The notes beneath the pieces were generated by a model that saw only the letters and a list, made by a program, of their open reading frames with translations, had not been told where the DNA came from and ran no database searches. A stretch of DNA of 64,000 bases from assembly GCA_900769975.1 (NCBI GenBank), contig CAAGIR010000210.1, forward strand, positions 1 to 64,000, in the 5' to 3' direction. The position numbers and the translations under genes were made by a program. The DNA comes from Spirochaetia bacterium (GTDB lineage Bacteria; Spirochaetota; Spirochaetia; Treponematales; Treponemataceae). Each line of letters opens with the position of its first letter. The first letter of the stretch is position 1. This document shows positions 62,420 through 64,000 of the stretch, in pieces.

Positions 62420-63724
62420 TTATTTTTTTATAATGATAAACGTAACGTCATCAGTTTGAGGTGCCCGGCCCTGAAACATTGCCAGTTTTTTTTCAATTTC
62501 TTCGGCTTGCGTTTTTACAGGCATATTTGAAACTCGGTAAATTAAATTTAGCAGACGGTCTTTACCAAAAGATTCTTTTCTTTCGTTTATGGTGTCCACA
62601 AGTCCGTCTGTATAAATAAAAAGTTCATCTTCATTTTCAAAATTAATAACTTCAGAAGTATAATATGCAGGGAAACCAGGAATACCGATTGCACCAATAG
62701 ATTCATTTTTTAATTGCAAAAATTCACATATTCCAGTTTTATGATGATAAATAATTGGCTTTGGATGCCCGGCAATTGCTATTTCAATATTATTCTGATT
62801 TGTCCGTAAAAGTATTCCAGTTAAATAATTTTCGATATCGCCTTTTTCTTCTATTACACGGCCGTTAATATTATTCAGAATTTCCCACAAATCCATTTTT
62901 TCTTTTGTATAAAATTCCTGATGGATAATATTTTTTACAAGCATTGTAACAAGCCCGGAAGAAATGCCATGACCTGAAACATCAAAAACACCCAGACCGT
63001 CAATATTTTCGCCAGTTCTAAAAAAGTCAAATAAATCTCCAGAAACGCCTGCCATAGGTTTGCTGTAATATGAAACCTGATAGTTATTTATTTCTGAAAT
63101 ATTCTGTTTGAAAAAACTTCGTTGAATGACAGCCGCCATTTTAATTTCTTTTTCGAGATTTGTATTTTTCGTTTCCAGATTATCTTCGATGTTGTAGACA
63201 ATTATCGTAAAGATGCAGAGCATAAAAACAATCACCAGAACAGAAATAGTGATGTTTACAAATTTAATAGCTGTAATAATGTTGTTTGCAATTTCATATT
63301 TAGGGACAAATTTAATATATTCCAAAGCGATAAAAATCAACGAAGAAAAAAGGGCAGTTGGTGCAGATATAAAAAATTTTTTTTCAAAAACAAGGAAAGG
63401 CAGCAATCCTATCATCAAAATAAAAAAACGAAAACTTGTTTCGGTTCCCAGATAATATTCAGCAAGAATTTGATGACAGACTACTTCTATATAGGCTATA
63501 AAAAATAAGACAACGTAAGACTTTACATGGAAAATTAAAATCAGAAGAACGACAAAAACGCTAACACTAATTATATTATAAAAAAACATTGGCATTACTT
63601 TTAGCTGTAAAAACCAAATTTGAATCATAATGTGATAAAGCAAAGCAAAAACATCTGTAAATCCAGATACGAATTTTGCCCTGGCATAAGAGGATGTAAG
63701 TTCTTGATTTCCAATAAAAAGCAT
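62420..63724 (-). CDS. Membrane-bound RsbU/SpoIIE-type PP2C phosphatase
   Basis: A 434-aa protein with six or more N-terminal membrane helices (about 25-200), a short coiled coil and a PP2C SpoIIE domain (from about 225). Metal-binding and catalytic motifs are GVSGDLFDFF, GVFDVSGHGISSG, FIYTDGLVDTINE and TDDVTFIIIKK. It would dephosphorylate an anti-anti-sigma factor or other Ser-phosphoprotein in response to a membrane signal. ATG 63724 is chosen (AGGA about 10 bases upstream); the frame is open 45 bases further upstream. No partner switch genes are in the window. Confidence 0.83.
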   Translation of the reverse strand: MLFIGNQELTSSYARAKFVSGFTDVFALLYHIMIQIWFLQLKVMPMFFYNIISVSVFVVLLILIFHVKSYVVLFFIAYIEVVCHQILAEYYLGTETSFRFFILMIGLLPFLVFEKKFFISAPTALFSSLIFIALEYIKFVPKYEIANNIITAIKFVNITISVLVIVFMLCIFTIIVYNIEDNLETKNTNLEKEIKMAAVIQRSFFKQNISEINNYQVSYYSKPMAGVSGDLFDFFRTGENIDGLGVFDVSGHGISSGLVTMLVKNIIHQEFYTKEKMDLWEILNNINGRVIEEKGDIENYLTGILLRTNQNNIEIAIAGHPKPIIYHHKTGICEFLQLKNESIGAIGIPGFPAYYTSEVINFENEDELFIYTDGLVDTINERKESFGKDRLLNLIYRVSNMPVKTQAEEIEKKLAMFQGRAPQTDDVTFIIIKK

Positions 63725-64000
63725 AAAGTTATGTCCTAAAAAATCCCGGAATACAAGAAAAAAAAACAAAAAGTGGTTTTAGTTCCTTTCCAAATTGTGT
63801 TATCTGCTAAGTTGAAATCTCCATTTGAAAACTATATAAATGTGAAAATGTAAAAAGCACAATCATCACAATTATACAACTATTACACGAAAAAGTAAAA
63901 TTTTATTAATGACAATTTTATTTAAGGTTTTAGATAAGAAAAATAAAGGTCGTACCCCTTTTACTTTCGCCAGATAGGTGTAAAATGTGCAAGGTTCGAG

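Noticed and set aside
63930..64000. Possible tRNA or tmRNA piece at the window end (GGTTCGAG)
   Set aside because: Only a T-loop-like string is present; no matching stems can be built within the window.

Overview
This is a low-GC bacterial window, densely packed with genes on both strands. It is most consistent with a spirochaete of the genus Treponema, probably a gut or rumen fibre-degrading lineage. The grounds are family content and style, not a database match: permissive lipoprotein signals, secreted GH10 xylanase and GH31 glycosidase, a full Liv amino-acid transporter, no respiratory genes, tRNA genes without encoded CCA, and many promoters of the TTGACA-N17-TATAAT type.

Layout. 0-2.2 kb: end of carB, a DNA-deoxyinosine glycosylase and metY (minus). 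2.2-4.6 kb: a hairpin-rich intergenic repeat and a GH31 glycosidase that appears to be read from a leaderless mRNA. 5.1-11.3 kb: an aromatic amino acid operon, with a Phe-rich leader peptide and intrinsic terminator, then pheA, aroC, a three-domain aroE-aroK-aroA fusion and DAHP synthase. 11.6-12.5 kb: thiamine pyrophosphokinase and two minus-strand tRNAs (Gly, Glu). 12.7-18.4 kb: livJHMGF plus a CBS-ACT protein. 18.4-27.4 kb: small redox, envelope and housekeeping genes (FTR catalytic chain, DUF711, tandem ABC ATPase, NifU, Cys-tailed SlyD, PrsW-like protein, B12/iron-type ATPase). 27.4-31.7 kb (minus): yhbY, HD hydrolase, mscS, nth, metK. 31.9-40 kb: CBM48 protein, mgtC, SDF symporter, PilZ-like protein and a large lipoprotein/outer-membrane protein pair. 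40-46.4 kb (minus): heterodimeric ABC exporter, then pyrE-btuF-btuC. 46.6-50.9 kb (minus): lytic transglycosylase and a membrane protein joining an Hsp70-type substrate-binding domain to LysM. 51-55 kb (minus): YtrA-type regulator with ABC transporter, and GH10 xylanase. 55-57.8 kb: acyltransferase, PurO-type IMP cyclohydrolase, serine hydrolase. 57.8-59.7 kb: a gene graveyard (MerR-GyrI, DUF3795, two DpnII-type methylase fragments). 59.7-63.7 kb (minus): aspS, a DUF218 protein and an RsbU-like phosphatase.

The most unusual points are: the apparent ribosome-mediated phenylalanine attenuator in front of pheA; the AroE-AroK-AroA fusion; the Hsp70-SBD/LysM protein; several promoters that place transcription start on the start codon; two families of intergenic repeats and a 33-bp inverted dispersed repeat; and the deletion scars at 58.36 kb and in the methylase cassette. 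The xylanase and GH31 enzyme fit plant-polysaccharide use. The aro and met genes with Liv uptake suggest a cell that both makes and imports amino acids. The btuF-btuC pair lacks an adjacent ATPase, and the orphan ATPase at 25.8 kb is a candidate partner.
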